The notes under the pieces were generated by a model that worked only from the letters and a program-made list of their open reading frames with translations, searched no databases and was not told the DNA's origin. Shown piece by piece: positions 37,308-47,257 of a stretch of 64,000 nt of DNA. Position 1 is the stretch's first letter, and each line of letters opens with the position of its first letter. The stretch is from an uncultured Pelagibacteraceae bacterium (GTDB taxonomy: Bacteria > Pseudomonadota > Alphaproteobacteria > Pelagibacterales > Pelagibacteraceae). The stretch spans positions 1 through 64,000 of the forward strand of contig CACDDC010000003.1 in the NCBI GenBank assembly GCA_902551455.1. The letters run 5' to 3'. The translations under genes and the position numbers were made by a program.

Positions 37308-39686
37308 TTACGCTGCCTCTGAATTAGTCTTTTTCATTTCATTGCAAGCTTCCCAAACTTTTTCTGCTGTAGCAGGCATATCAATTTCTCTTCCACCTAA
37401 AGCATTTATGACAGCATTCATTACTGTTGGTGGGGCTGCGATTGCTCCTGCTTCACCGCATCCTTTCACTCCTAAAGGATTTGTAGTTGCTTTTGTACAT
37501 GTAAAACCTAAATTAAATTCTGGAAAGTTATCAGCTCTTGGCATTGTATAATCCATATAAGATGCTGTTATTAATTGACCAGTATCATCATATTGAGCAT
37601 TTTCAGTTAATGCTTGACCAATTCCTTGAGCTAAACCTCCGTGGACTTGTCCTTCAACTATTATCGGATTAACAATAGTTCCAAAATCATCTACTGCTGT
37701 ATACTTATCTAATTTTACGTTTCCAGTTTCAGGATCAATTTCTACTTCTGCAATATGAGACCCTGCAGGAAAAGAAAAGTTGGCAGGATCATAAAATGAT
37801 GACTCTATTAAACCAGGTTCATCGCCTTCAGGCAGTGGTGACTTCACTTCATCTCTTACACCTGGTAGATAGCTTGCAAATGCTACTTCTCCTATTGTTT
37901 TCTTTTTATTCGATTTAGCTACTAGATACTCACCGTTATTAAAATCTATCTCATCTTCACTTACTTCAAGCATTTTCGCAGCAATTCTTTTTCCTTTAGC
38001 AACTATTTTTTTACATGCATTTACAATGGCAATACCACCAACTGTAAGTGACCTTGATCCATAAGTTCCCATACCAAAAGTACCTTTGTCCGTATCTCCA
38101 TGAACGATATCTATATTTTCAATTGGAACACCAAGTTCATCTGCTGCAATTTGAGCAAAAGTAGTTTGGTGACTTTGTCCATGACTATGTGATCCGGTGT
38201 ATATTGTAACCTGACCTGTAGGATTAAATCTGACCTCTGCAGATTCCCATAAACCTACCCCACATCCTAACATCATTACTACTGGGGATGGTGCAATACC
38301 ACAGGCTTCAAAATAAGTTGTAACTCCAATACCTCTTAATTTACCTCTAGATTCTGATTCTTTTTTTCTAGCTGTAAAACCATCATAATCTGACATTTCT
38401 TTAGCTTTATTTAAACCAGCCACATAATCTCCTGAATCAATTTGGTGAACTAAAGTTTGCTTAAAAGGAAACTCTGTGGGAAAATTTTTCATTCTAATTT
38501 CTATTGGATCTATTCCAAGTTCTATAGCAGCTTTGTCAACAATTCTTTCAATAGTGTATGTTGCTTCTGGTCTTCCAGCCCCTCTATATGCGTCAACAGG
38601 CGCTGTATTTGTATAAACAGCTTTTACATTTGAATATGCTGCAGGCATTATATAAACACCAGTGGCACATGGACCAAATAAATATGTCGGAGTTACAGTT
38701 CCAAAAACTCGAGCATATGCACCTAAATTAGCTATTGTTTCGTTTTTAAAACCTAAAAATTTTCCATCGTTAGTTACTGCGAGTTCTGCATGTGTGATAT
38801 GATCTCTTCCATGTGTGTCGGTTAAAAAAGACTCTGTTCTCTCAGCAACCCATTTGATTGGTCTTTCAATTTTTTTTGATGCCCAGCTACAAACTATCTC
38901 TTCATTATATAAATTAATTTTTGAACCAAAACCTCCTCCAACATCTGGGGCAACAACTCTTAATTTATTTTCAGGTGCAACTCCTCCAAAAGCTGACATT
39001 ATTAATCTAGACAGATGAGGATTTTGACTAGTTGTATAACAAGTTATTTCTTCTGACGCAGTGTTATAATCTATAACACAAGCTCTAGGTTCCATAGCAT
39101 TTGGAATAAGCCTATTATTTGTAATATCCAATTTGATTATTTTGTCAGCTTTTTCGAAAGCTTCTTTAACTTTTTGTCTATCTCCAAGTAACCAATCATA
39201 ACATAAATTTTTATCTATACCTTCATGTATAGCTTCACTTTCCATTGATGTTCCTAAATTTGTAACTGCTTCTAAAATTTTGTAATCAATTTTAACTAAT
39301 TCTGCAGCATCTTTTGCCTCGTCCAATGATTCTGCTAAAACGACTGCAATTGGATCGCCGACAAAATTTACATTATCTTTTGCCAAAGGTGGGTTTGCAG
39401 GACATTTCATTTCTGAATTATCCTCACTTCTAATTGCCCATCCAGCTATTAATCCACCTATTTTATCTTTTGCTATATGTTCTCCAGTTAAAATATCAAC
39501 TACGCCTGAAGATTTTAATGCTTTTGAAATATCAATTTTTTTAATTTTTGCTCTTGCGTGTGGAGATCTTATAAAAATTGCATAAGTCTGATTTACAATG
39601 TTTATGTCTGCTGTATATCTCCCTTTTCCAGTTAAAAATCTTTTATCTTCTTTTCTTTCAACTCTAGATCCAACCAAACTTGCCAT
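37308..39686 (-). CDS. coxL: Form-II CoxL-like molybdopterin subunit
   Basis: VGGGFGSK; AYRGAGR active-site motif (form II); GCGEAGA. Confidence 0.93.
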   Translation of the reverse strand: MASLVGSRVERKEDKRFLTGKGRYTADINIVNQTYAIFIRSPHARAKIKKIDISKALKSSGVVDILTGEHIAKDKIGGLIAGWAIRSEDNSEMKCPANPPLAKDNVNFVGDPIAVVLAESLDEAKDAAELVKIDYKILEAVTNLGTSMESEAIHEGIDKNLCYDWLLGDRQKVKEAFEKADKIIKLDITNNRLIPNAMEPRACVIDYNTASEEITCYTTSQNPHLSRLIMSAFGGVAPENKLRVVAPDVGGGFGSKINLYNEEIVCSWASKKIERPIKWVAERTESFLTDTHGRDHITHAELAVTNDGKFLGFKNETIANLGAYARVFGTVTPTYLFGPCATGVYIMPAAYSNVKAVYTNTAPVDAYRGAGRPEATYTIERIVDKAAIELGIDPIEIRMKNFPTEFPFKQTLVHQIDSGDYVAGLNKAKEMSDYDGFTARKKESESRGKLRGIGVTTYFEACGIAPSPVVMMLGCGVGLWESAEVRFNPTGQVTIYTGSHSHGQSHQTTFAQIAADELGVPIENIDIVHGDTDKGTFGMGTYGSRSLTVGGIAIVNACKKIVAKGKRIAAKMLEVSEDEIDFNNGEYLVAKSNKKKTIGEVAFASYLPGVRDEVKSPLPEGDEPGLIESSFYDPANFSFPAGSHIAEVEIDPETGNVKLDKYTAVDDFGTIVNPIIVEGQVHGGLAQGIGQALTENAQYDDTGQLITASYMDYTMPRADNFPEFNLGFTCTKATTNPLGVKGCGEAGAIAAPPTVMNAVINALGGREIDMPATAEKVWEACNEMKKTNSEAA

Positions 39687-39695
39687 ATTCTTCTC

Positions 39696-40158
39696 CTACA
39701 TTTTAGAAGCAGCTTCTTTTACAGCTGCTACAATATTTTGGTATCCTGTACATCTACAAATATTTCCTTCTAACCAATCTCTTATTTCTTGATCGGTAGG
39801 TTTTTTATTATTTTTTAATAAGTCAATAGCGCTCATAACCATTCCAGGTGTACAAAATCCACATTGTAAACCATGATGTTTTTTAAATGCTTCTTGCATA
39901 GGATGCATCTTTCCGTTTTTTGTTAAACCCTCTATAGTTATAATTTTAGAGCCATCAACATCTGCTGCAAAGGCTGTACAACTTTTTATTGATTTTCCAT
40001 CAACATGAACCACGCAAGCCCCACACTGGCTTGTATCACATCCTATATGTGTGCCTGTAAGATTTAAAATTTCTCTTAAAAAAAGAAGAGAGAACAGTAT
40101 GATCCGAAATCTCTTTAGTTATTTTTTTTCCGTTTACTTCAACATTAATCTTTTTCAT
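39696..40158 (-). CDS. coxS: CoxS-like 2Fe-2S subunit; frameshift in N-terminal domain
   Basis: [24 protein letters not shown]; upstream frame [23 protein letters not shown] joins [26 protein letters not shown] after removing one T. Confidence 0.85.
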
Positions 40159-40251
40159 AGGTTCCGCTCTATATAAAAAAGCTGAGACATTTAAGCACAT
40201 AAGTGTGTATTGATCAATTGTTTTAAAATTAGTTTTCTAGTTTAACGCGAC

Positions 40252-40830
40252 TCAGAAAACAAGGTATATTGCAAAAGCAATTAAAACCGCTGAGGTTATA
40301 TAAATTATAGTTTTGCTTTTGTTTTTATAATTAAATAAATTTTTTTTATCTTTTTCAATTTTTGGTTTAATTTCTGTTTCACGTGGAATTTTTTTATCTT
40401 CAATTAATTCTGAAAATTTACCAAAAAATATGTCAGCCATTTTTTTTGCTGTCATATCTATTAGCCTAGACCCAACTTGAGCAATTTTTCCACCAACATT
40501 AGCGTTAACCTCGTAAGTTAGTTTTGTACCATTCTCATGGTCTTCTAAATTTACTTTAGCGCTTCCTGTAGCAAACCCAACTGGTGAATTTCCTGACCCT
40601 TCAATTATATAGCTATTTGGTGCGTTAATTTCTTTTAGCTCAATATTTCCAGTAAAACTTGCATTAAACGGTCCAATTTTATTAGTTGCCGTTGCTTCAA
40701 ATTCTGTTTCTGAATTTTTTTTGAATTCTTCACATCCTGGTATTGATTGTTTTAATATTTCAGGATCATTTAGTGCTTCCCAAACTTTTTGTTTTTTTAA
40801 ACTAATTTGATAAGATCCTACAAGTTTCAT
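40252..40830 (-). CDS. coxG: CoxG-like SRPBCC protein with C-terminal TM
   Basis: KVWEALNDPEILKQSIPGCEE; NVGGKIAQVGSRLID. Confidence 0.88.
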   Translation of the reverse strand: MKLVGSYQISLKKQKVWEALNDPEILKQSIPGCEEFKKNSETEFEATATNKIGPFNASFTGNIELKEINAPNSYIIEGSGNSPVGFATGSAKVNLEDHENGTKLTYEVNANVGGKIAQVGSRLIDMTAKKMADIFFGKFSELIEDKKIPRETEIKPKIEKDKKNLFNYKNKSKTIIYITSAVLIAFAIYLVF

Positions 40831-40857
40831 TATAACAAATACTTAACACAATTAATT

Positions 40858-41103
40858 ATGGATGATAATATAAAAAAAGAATTACAGTCTGCAGCGTTTG
40901 AAAGACTAATTAATCATTTAAGAGACAGAAAAGACGTTCAAAATTTAGACCTGATGAATCTTGCAGGTTTTTGTAGAAACTGTTTATCTAAATGGTACAG
41001 AGAAGAAGCTGAAAAGAAAGGAATTGAAATTTCAGACCCAGAAGCGAGAAAACATGTTTATGGCATGCCTTATTCTGAATGGAAAGAAAAATATCAAAAA
41101 TAA
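40858..41103 (+). CDS. DUF1244 family protein
   Basis: LINHLRDRKDVQNLDLMNLAGFCRNCLSKWY; YGMPYSEWKEKYQ. Confidence 0.85.
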   Translation: MDDNIKKELQSAAFERLINHLRDRKDVQNLDLMNLAGFCRNCLSKWYREEAEKKGIEISDPEARKHVYGMPYSEWKEKYQK

Positions 41104-41118
41104 GTATTTCCATTTTAA

Positions 41119-41973
41119 ATGATAAGACTTTTTCCAATAATATTTATTCTTCTTTGGTCTTCAGCTTTTATCACTACTAAACCCATAGTAGATTATAGCG
41201 ATCCTTTTGCTGCTTTAGCTTTTAGGTTTTCAATAGTAGCTTTTGGTTTTTTTTTATTTTCAATTTTAAAAAAAGAAAAAATTTTAGTATCTAAAAAAAA
41301 AGTAATTGAGTCTATTTTAAGTGGTGTATTGTTTCATGGTATTTATTTGGGAGGTGTTTTTTTTTCTATATCTAGAGGTCTTCCTACTGGAATCGCAGCA
41401 TTAATAGTTACACTTAATCCAGTTTTGACTAACGCTTTAGCTGGTCCATTATTAAATGAGAAAGTTACATTTAGACAGTGGACTGGTGTGATACTAGGTT
41501 TTTTGGGAGCTTTAATTGTTCTCGGATTTGATGTTGGTAAGTCACTTCCAACTATAGGAATAATTGCAGTATTTATATCTTTATTAGCTGTTACGAGCGC
41601 AACATTATGGCAAAAAAAATTAAGTAATAATTTATCTCTGCCGGTAAGCAATATGTATCAAGCTATTGGTGGATTTTTATTTCATTTTTTAATAATTTTA
41701 TTTTTAACCAAACCTTACATTAATTTTTCTTCGACTTTCATTATTGCAATGTCTCATCAAATTTTGCTGGTTTCCTTTGGTGCATTCACTATTTTAATGT
41801 ATTTAATTAAGCATAATTCAGCCAGCAAAACTGTGTCTCTATTTTTCCTTATTCCAGCCACTTCAGCTATCATTGCTTGGATTTTTTTAAATGAAACTTT
41901 AAATATCTATGACTTTTTAGGATTTGCAATTGCTTCGATTGGAGTTTTTATAGCTACAAGAGAAAATAAATAG
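41119..41973 (+). CDS. EamA/DMT family transporter
   Basis: LLWSSAFITTKP; two EamA repeats. Confidence 0.85.
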   Translation: MIRLFPIIFILLWSSAFITTKPIVDYSDPFAALAFRFSIVAFGFFLFSILKKEKILVSKKKVIESILSGVLFHGIYLGGVFFSISRGLPTGIAALIVTLNPVLTNALAGPLLNEKVTFRQWTGVILGFLGALIVLGFDVGKSLPTIGIIAVFISLLAVTSATLWQKKLSNNLSLPVSNMYQAIGGFLFHFLIILFLTKPYINFSSTFIIAMSHQILLVSFGAFTILMYLIKHNSASKTVSLFFLIPATSAIIAWIFLNETLNIYDFLGFAIASIGVFIATRENK

Positions 41974-41978
41974 AATTT

Positions 41979-42479
41979 TTATTTTTCTTTCAATCTAGGA
42001 AATAATTCCACAAAATTGCATGGTTTATGATTAACATCTAACTGATATTTTAAAATTTTATCCCACGCATCTGTAACACCGCCAGAAGAACCTGGTAAAG
42101 CAAATATATATTTGCCGTTAGCAAGAATTGCACATGCTCTTGATTGAATAGTAGAAGTTCCAACTGTTTTTAAACTCAAAGTTCTAAAAACTTCCCCAAA
42201 TCCTGGTATATGTTTATCTGCAATCTCATTTAAAGCTTCTGGAGTTATGTCTCTACCTGTTAGACCAGTTCCTCCGGTGGTTATTATGACATCAATTTTC
42301 TTTTTTTTTAGCCACTTTTTAATAATTTTTTTAATTTCTTTTTTGCTATCTTTGCAAATTTTCCTATCAATTAGTTTATGATTTGCTTTTTTAATTTTTT
42401 TTTCAAGAATATTGCCAGATTTATCTGTATCTAAAGTTCTAGTATCAGTAACTGTTAAAAGTGCTATATTCACATTCAT
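41979..42479 (-). CDS. moaB: Molybdenum cofactor biosynthesis protein MoaB
   Basis: IITTGGTGLTGRDITPEAL; FALPGSSGGVTDAW. Confidence 0.92.
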   Translation of the reverse strand: MNVNIALLTVTDTRTLDTDKSGNILEKKIKKANHKLIDRKICKDSKKEIKKIIKKWLKKKKIDVIITTGGTGLTGRDITPEALNEIADKHIPGFGEVFRTLSLKTVGTSTIQSRACAILANGKYIFALPGSSGGVTDAWDKILKYQLDVNHKPCNFVELFPRLKEK

Positions 42480-42488
42480 AAATTTAAA

Positions 42489-43235
42489 ATGATTATATTA
42501 TCAATTTTATTTTTTGTAACTGCTATATTGTATTCTAGTGTTGGTTTTGGAGGTGGTTCAACTTACTTGGCCTTGTTGTTAATATGGGAAGTTCCATACT
42601 ATATATTTCCAGTATTAGCATTAATTTGTAATATATTTGTAGTATCTGGAAATAGTTTTAACTACATTAAAGCTGGAAATTTTAGTTCAAAATTATTAGT
42701 CCCATATCTAATTGGATCTATCCCTTTGGCTTATTTTGGAGGTTCATTATCCATAGAAAAAAATCTTTTTGAAGTGCTTTTGTTTATAGTTTTGAGTTTT
42801 GCTGGAGGATTATTATTAATAAACTTCAAATCGTATGACGATAATAAAAAAAGTTATAGAGATATACCTAATTTTTTTTCTGTAATAATAGGTGGATTAT
42901 TAGGTTTTATATCTGGTGTAGTTGGAATTGGAGGAGGTATTTTTTTAAGCCCAATTCTTTTTTTATTAAGAGCAGGTAAACCGAAATACATAGTGACGAC
43001 TGCTTCTTTATTTATATTAATAAATTCAATTTCAGGAGTAGTTGGACAATTAAGTAAAAATGATGTTTTGATTGAAGTCTCAAATTATTGGTATTTAATA
43101 TTGGCAGTAATCATTGGGGGTCAGATCGGAAATGTTTTAAATTTAAAAATATTTCCAACTAGAGTATTGGCTTTAGTAACATCTTGTCTAGTTTTATTTG
43201 TTGCAGTAAGGATGGGAATAAAATTATTTATTTAA
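42489..43235 (+). CDS. TauE/SafE family sulfite/anion exporter-like
   Basis: GFGGGSTYLALLL; GVVGIGGGIFLSPIL. Confidence 0.85.
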   Translation: MIILSILFFVTAILYSSVGFGGGSTYLALLLIWEVPYYIFPVLALICNIFVVSGNSFNYIKAGNFSSKLLVPYLIGSIPLAYFGGSLSIEKNLFEVLLFIVLSFAGGLLLINFKSYDDNKKSYRDIPNFFSVIIGGLLGFISGVVGIGGGIFLSPILFLLRAGKPKYIVTTASLFILINSISGVVGQLSKNDVLIEVSNYWYLILAVIIGGQIGNVLNLKIFPTRVLALVTSCLVLFVAVRMGIKLFI

Positions 43236-43236
43236 A

Positions 43237-44154
43237 ATGGAATTGAATTATTTCAATAAAGTAAGAATATTAGATGGTGGTATGGGTCAAGAACTTCTAT
43301 CAAATGGTTTAATTGCTAAAGGAACATTGTGGTCCTCAACTGCTTTGTTAGAAGAAAAATATCATGATCTTGTAGTAGATACCCACTTATCTTTTATCCA
43401 ATCTGGTGCAGATGTAATTATTACCAATAACTTCAGCAGTAGAAGGCAAAGATTAATACAAAATAATATTGAAAGCAAATTTGATTATTTAAATAAAAAA
43501 TCTGGTGAACTAGCTATTAGGGCGAGAAATAAGTCTAAAAAAAATATTTTAATAGGTGGAGGTTTACCTGGACAGAACGATACTTATGTCGCTGATGAAA
43601 GAGAAATAAGTTTAATTAAAAAAAATTTTTATGACCAAGCAAATATAATTAAGCCATATGTAGATTTTTTCTATCTTGATGTAGTTTCTAGCGGAAGAGA
43701 AGTTGAAGCTGCTCTTGAAGTTACAGAAAAAATTAATTTACCTGTCTTGGTTGGTTTGCATGTTAAAAAAAATGGGAGACTTCCATCTGGTGAAACAATA
43801 TCAGAAGTAGTACAAAAATATAAAAATAATAATTGGTTAGGTTTAATTACCGCTTGTGTTTCACTTGAAATTATTAATAAAACTATATCTGAAATAAAAA
43901 ATTTAAATGTTCCTTATGGTTTTAAAGCTAATTTGTGGAGAGTAGATGAACCTTTGCCTGTACATAAATTTAACAGAGCAAAAAGTAATGAAATTGGAAA
44001 CAATCCAAATATTACTCTGGGAAGTAGAGATGATATAACAGGTAAGATATTTTGTGATTTTGCAAAAAAAATAAAAAATCATGGAGCAACTATTATTGGT
44101 GGTTGTTGTGAGACAAAGCCTCACCATATAAAAGAAATTGCAAAACTTAAGTAA
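43237..44154 (+). CDS. Homocysteine S-methyltransferase family protein
   Basis: LDGGMGQELL; IIGGCCETKPHHI zinc motif. Confidence 0.85.
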   Translation: MELNYFNKVRILDGGMGQELLSNGLIAKGTLWSSTALLEEKYHDLVVDTHLSFIQSGADVIITNNFSSRRQRLIQNNIESKFDYLNKKSGELAIRARNKSKKNILIGGGLPGQNDTYVADEREISLIKKNFYDQANIIKPYVDFFYLDVVSSGREVEAALEVTEKINLPVLVGLHVKKNGRLPSGETISEVVQKYKNNNWLGLITACVSLEIINKTISEIKNLNVPYGFKANLWRVDEPLPVHKFNRAKSNEIGNNPNITLGSRDDITGKIFCDFAKKIKNHGATIIGGCCETKPHHIKEIAKLK

Positions 44155-45034
44155 TATTATTTTTAATAGAACGTCTAACAAAATAAATTCCTAAAACTAC
44201 AGCAACTACTGCAACAATTACTTTTGGTGTAATTATTTCGTTTAAGAAAATATAACCTAGTATAATTCCAAATATCGGAATTAAATATGCTACCTGAGCT
44301 TGGAAAACTAAACCGTTGTTTTTTAATATTCTAAATCTCATCAACCAAGCAAGACCAGTAGAAAATATACCAAGATAAATTAATGAAATTGTTGAATCTA
44401 AGCGAGGATTTAAATTCCAAGGTTGTTCGGTATATGCTGTAATTGGTAATAAAAATATTGTCGCCCATATTAATATTGATGCTGTAACGTTTTCATTTTT
44501 TTTATTACTAACTTTTAATGTTAATAAACCACCTATAACATAAAAAGTTGATCCTCCTAAAATTAATAGAGCTGAAATAATGTTATTCTCGTTAATTAAA
44601 ATATTATCTGAAAATAAAAAAACAATTCCTGAAAATCCAATCATTACGCCCAAGACTTTTATAAAATTTATTTTTTCATTATTGGTAAAAAAATGAGCTA
44701 AAACAGTTGCACTTAATGGAGTGCTTGCCATTAAAATAGCGGCAAGATTACTTTGAACTTTTTGAACTCCATATGCTATTAAAAAAAAAGGTATAACTAA
44801 ATTTATAATTCCAATTGCTGCAAACCAATACCAATCTTTTGAAAAAGCTTCTATTTTAATTTTTTTAAAAAAACAAAGTCCAACAACTGGAATTGCACCT
44901 AATAATATTCTAAGAAATGCGATTGTTACTGGCCCATATGAATATGTTGCAATTTTAATATTAAAAAAAGCAGAAGCCCAAATAATAGCTAATACAACAA
45001 GAAAGATATAATCAATTAATGTAGGTTGTCTCAT
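44147..45034 (-). CDS. EamA/DMT family transporter
   Basis: IIWASAFFNIKIA; EamA repeats. Confidence 0.85.
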   Translation of the reverse strand: MRQPTLIDYIFLVVLAIIWASAFFNIKIATYSYGPVTIAFLRILLGAIPVVGLCFFKKIKIEAFSKDWYWFAAIGIINLVIPFFLIAYGVQKVQSNLAAILMASTPLSATVLAHFFTNNEKINFIKVLGVMIGFSGIVFLFSDNILINENNIISALLILGGSTFYVIGGLLTLKVSNKKNENVTASILIWATIFLLPITAYTEQPWNLNPRLDSTISLIYLGIFSTGLAWLMRFRILKNNGLVFQAQVAYLIPIFGIILGYIFLNEIITPKVIVAVVAVVLGIYFVRRSIKNNIT

Positions 45035-45513
45035 TCTGAAACATCCATGATCATGCCGTTGGTTATTTCTTTTAAGTTCTTAAAATCAATTTTAAAAATT
45101 GCATTAGGGTGTCCTGCGGCAGCAAAAATTTTTTCAAATCTTTTTAAAGACTCATCTATATAAATATCAATTTTATTTAAATGACCTACTGGTGAAACAC
45201 CTCCTATAGTAAAGCCTGTAATTTCTTTTACTTGTTCTGCATTCGCCATACTTATATCCTTTTGATTTAGTAATTTTTTAACTTTATTAAGAGAACATCT
45301 TTTATCACCAGCTACCAAGCATAACAAGAAAGAGGTTTTTGTTCTAAGCAATAAGCTTTTAACAATTGAACCAACTTCAGTATTTAGGCTTTCTGCTGCA
45401 TCTTTGGCAGTTCTTGCTGTTTTATCCAAAATTTGAATCTTTATAGATTGATCAAATTGAGCAAGAATTTTTTCAACTCTTTGCACTGGTTCTTTATCTA
45501 ATAAGTTATTCAT
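45031..45513 (-). CDS. YbaK/ProX aminoacyl-tRNA deacylase-like
   Basis: IVKSLLLRTKTSFLLCLVAGDKRCSLNKV; GGVSPVGH. Confidence 0.85.
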   Translation of the reverse strand: MNNLLDKEPVQRVEKILAQFDQSIKIQILDKTARTAKDAAESLNTEVGSIVKSLLLRTKTSFLLCLVAGDKRCSLNKVKKLLNQKDISMANAEQVKEITGFTIGGVSPVGHLNKIDIYIDESLKRFEKIFAAAGHPNAIFKIDFKNLKEITNGMIMDVSE

Positions 45514-45527
45514 TCAATTATTAATTG

Positions 45528-45600
45528 ATTGCTTATGCACTGTTTATACGATTAATACCTATGAGTAAATTGCATAGGTGGTATTTGTTTAATAAGCAAT
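45528..45600 (+). promoter_or_regulatory. Nested inverted repeats in glnA upstream region
   Basis: ATTGCTTAT...ATAAGCAAT outer; AATACCTATG...CATAGGTGGTATT inner. Confidence 0.45.
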
Positions 45601-45650
45601 ATTAAAATGAATTTTTTTGTTATTAAGCATAAAAATTTAAGTAAAAAATT

Positions 45651-47058
45651 ATGAGTTCAAACAAAGTTTTAAAAACAATTAAAGATAATAAGGTCGAATA
45701 TATTGACCTTAGATTCACTGACCCAAGAGGAAAATTACAACATTTAACTATAGATTCTACAGCTGTGGATAATGACATGTTAAATGATGGTGTTTTTTTT
45801 TGATGGCTCGTCTATAGCTGGATGGAAAGCAATAAATGAGTCAGATATGATTTTAAAACCTGACTTATCTAGAACAGTAATAGATCCATTTACCTCGCAT
45901 AATACACTAATATTGTTTTGTGATATATTTGATGCTGTTAAAAAAAATTCATACGAAAGAGATCCGAGAGGTATAGCTAAAAAGGCTGAAGCTTATTTGA
46001 AATCAACAGGTATTGGAGATAAGGCATACTTCGGACCAGAGCCAGAATTTTTTGTATTTGATGATGTTAGAATTAAAAATGATATGAATGAAATTGGTTT
46101 TTCAATCGATAGCTCAGAAGGTCCATACAATTCAGGAAGAAAATATGAAAACGGAAATATGGGTCATAGACCTGGAATTAAAGGAGGATATTTCCCTGTT
46201 CCACCTGTTGACAGCGCACAAGATATGAGAAGTGAATATTTAAAAGGTCTAAGAGATGTAGGAATAAAAGTTGAAAAACATCACCATGAAGTAGCGCCGA
46301 GTCAACATGAATTAGGAATGTATTTTGGAACTTTAGTAGATCAAGCAGATAATGTTCAATTGTATAAATATGTTGTTCAAATGGTGTCTCATTCTTTTGG
46401 TAAAACAGCAACATTTATGCCTAAGCCTGTTAAAGGTGATAATGGATCTGGTATGCATACACATCAATCTATATGGAAAGGAAAAACTCCAGTCTTTTCT
46501 GGAAATAAATATGCTGGATTGTCAGATACAGCTCTTCATTACATAGGAGGAATTTTAAAACATGCTAAGGCTATCAATGCTTTTTCAAACGCAACAACAA
46601 ATAGTTATAAAAGATTAATTCCAGGTTTTGAAGCACCTGTATTATTAGCATACTCTGCTAGAAATAGATCAGCATCTTGCAGAATTCCAATTACATTGAG
46701 TAAAAAGGGAGCTAGGTGTGAAATAAGATTCCCAGATGCTGCGGGAAATCCATATCTAACATTTGCTGCAATGTTAATGGCTGGTTTAGATGGAATTAAA
46801 AATAAAATAAATCCAGGAAAATCATTTGATAAAGATTTATACTCATTAAGTGAAGAAGAAGTTAAAAAAGTTCCAACTGTATGTGGTTCTTTAAGAGAAG
46901 CAATGGAAAGTTTGGATACTGACAGAGCTTTTTTGAAAAAAGGCAATGTATTTACTGATGATCAAATAGATGCTTATATCGCCTTAAAATTTGAAGAAAT
47001 ACATAACTTCGAACATACTCCACATCCAATTGAGTTCGATATGTATTATAGTAGTTAA
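45651..47058 (+). CDS. glnA: Type I glutamine synthetase; apparent frameshift at T9 tract
   Basis: [17 protein letters not shown] in upstream frame; [37 protein letters not shown] in downstream frame. Confidence 0.92.
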
Positions 47059-47060
47059 AA

Positions 47061-47249
47061 TTATTTTTTATTTTTAATTATTTTGTCATCAGCAACTTTA
47101 TCTTTATTAACACCTTCTTTTATAGTGTAGTCTAAAGTGCCATGAGCACCTGCTTCAACGGCTTTACGCTGAGTTCTAAAAAGCAGTTTTTCTTTTTGTT
47201 TTTCTGCAATTTTATTTGCATGTTTTTCTAAATGCTTAGTGTCTCTCAT
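47061..47249 (-). CDS. Small Lys-rich hypothetical protein at end of suf operon
   Basis: 62-aa ORF, 8 nt downstream of sufA-like gene. Confidence 0.55.
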   Translation of the reverse strand: MRDTKHLEKHANKIAEKQKEKLLFRTQRKAVEAGAHGTLDYTIKEGVNKDKVADDKIIKNKK

Positions 47250-47257
47250 AATTAATA

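Noticed and set aside
37308-39686. Genuine form-I CO dehydrogenase
   Set aside because: Active-site loop is AYRGAGR and order is S-L-M, both form-II traits.
43200-43240. SAM riboswitch upstream of the homocysteine methyltransferase
   Set aside because: Upstream gene ends 1 nt before the start codon, so there is no leader to hold one.
46605-46946. 113-aa minus-strand ORF inside glnA
   Set aside because: Antisense shadow of a conserved glutamine synthetase region.
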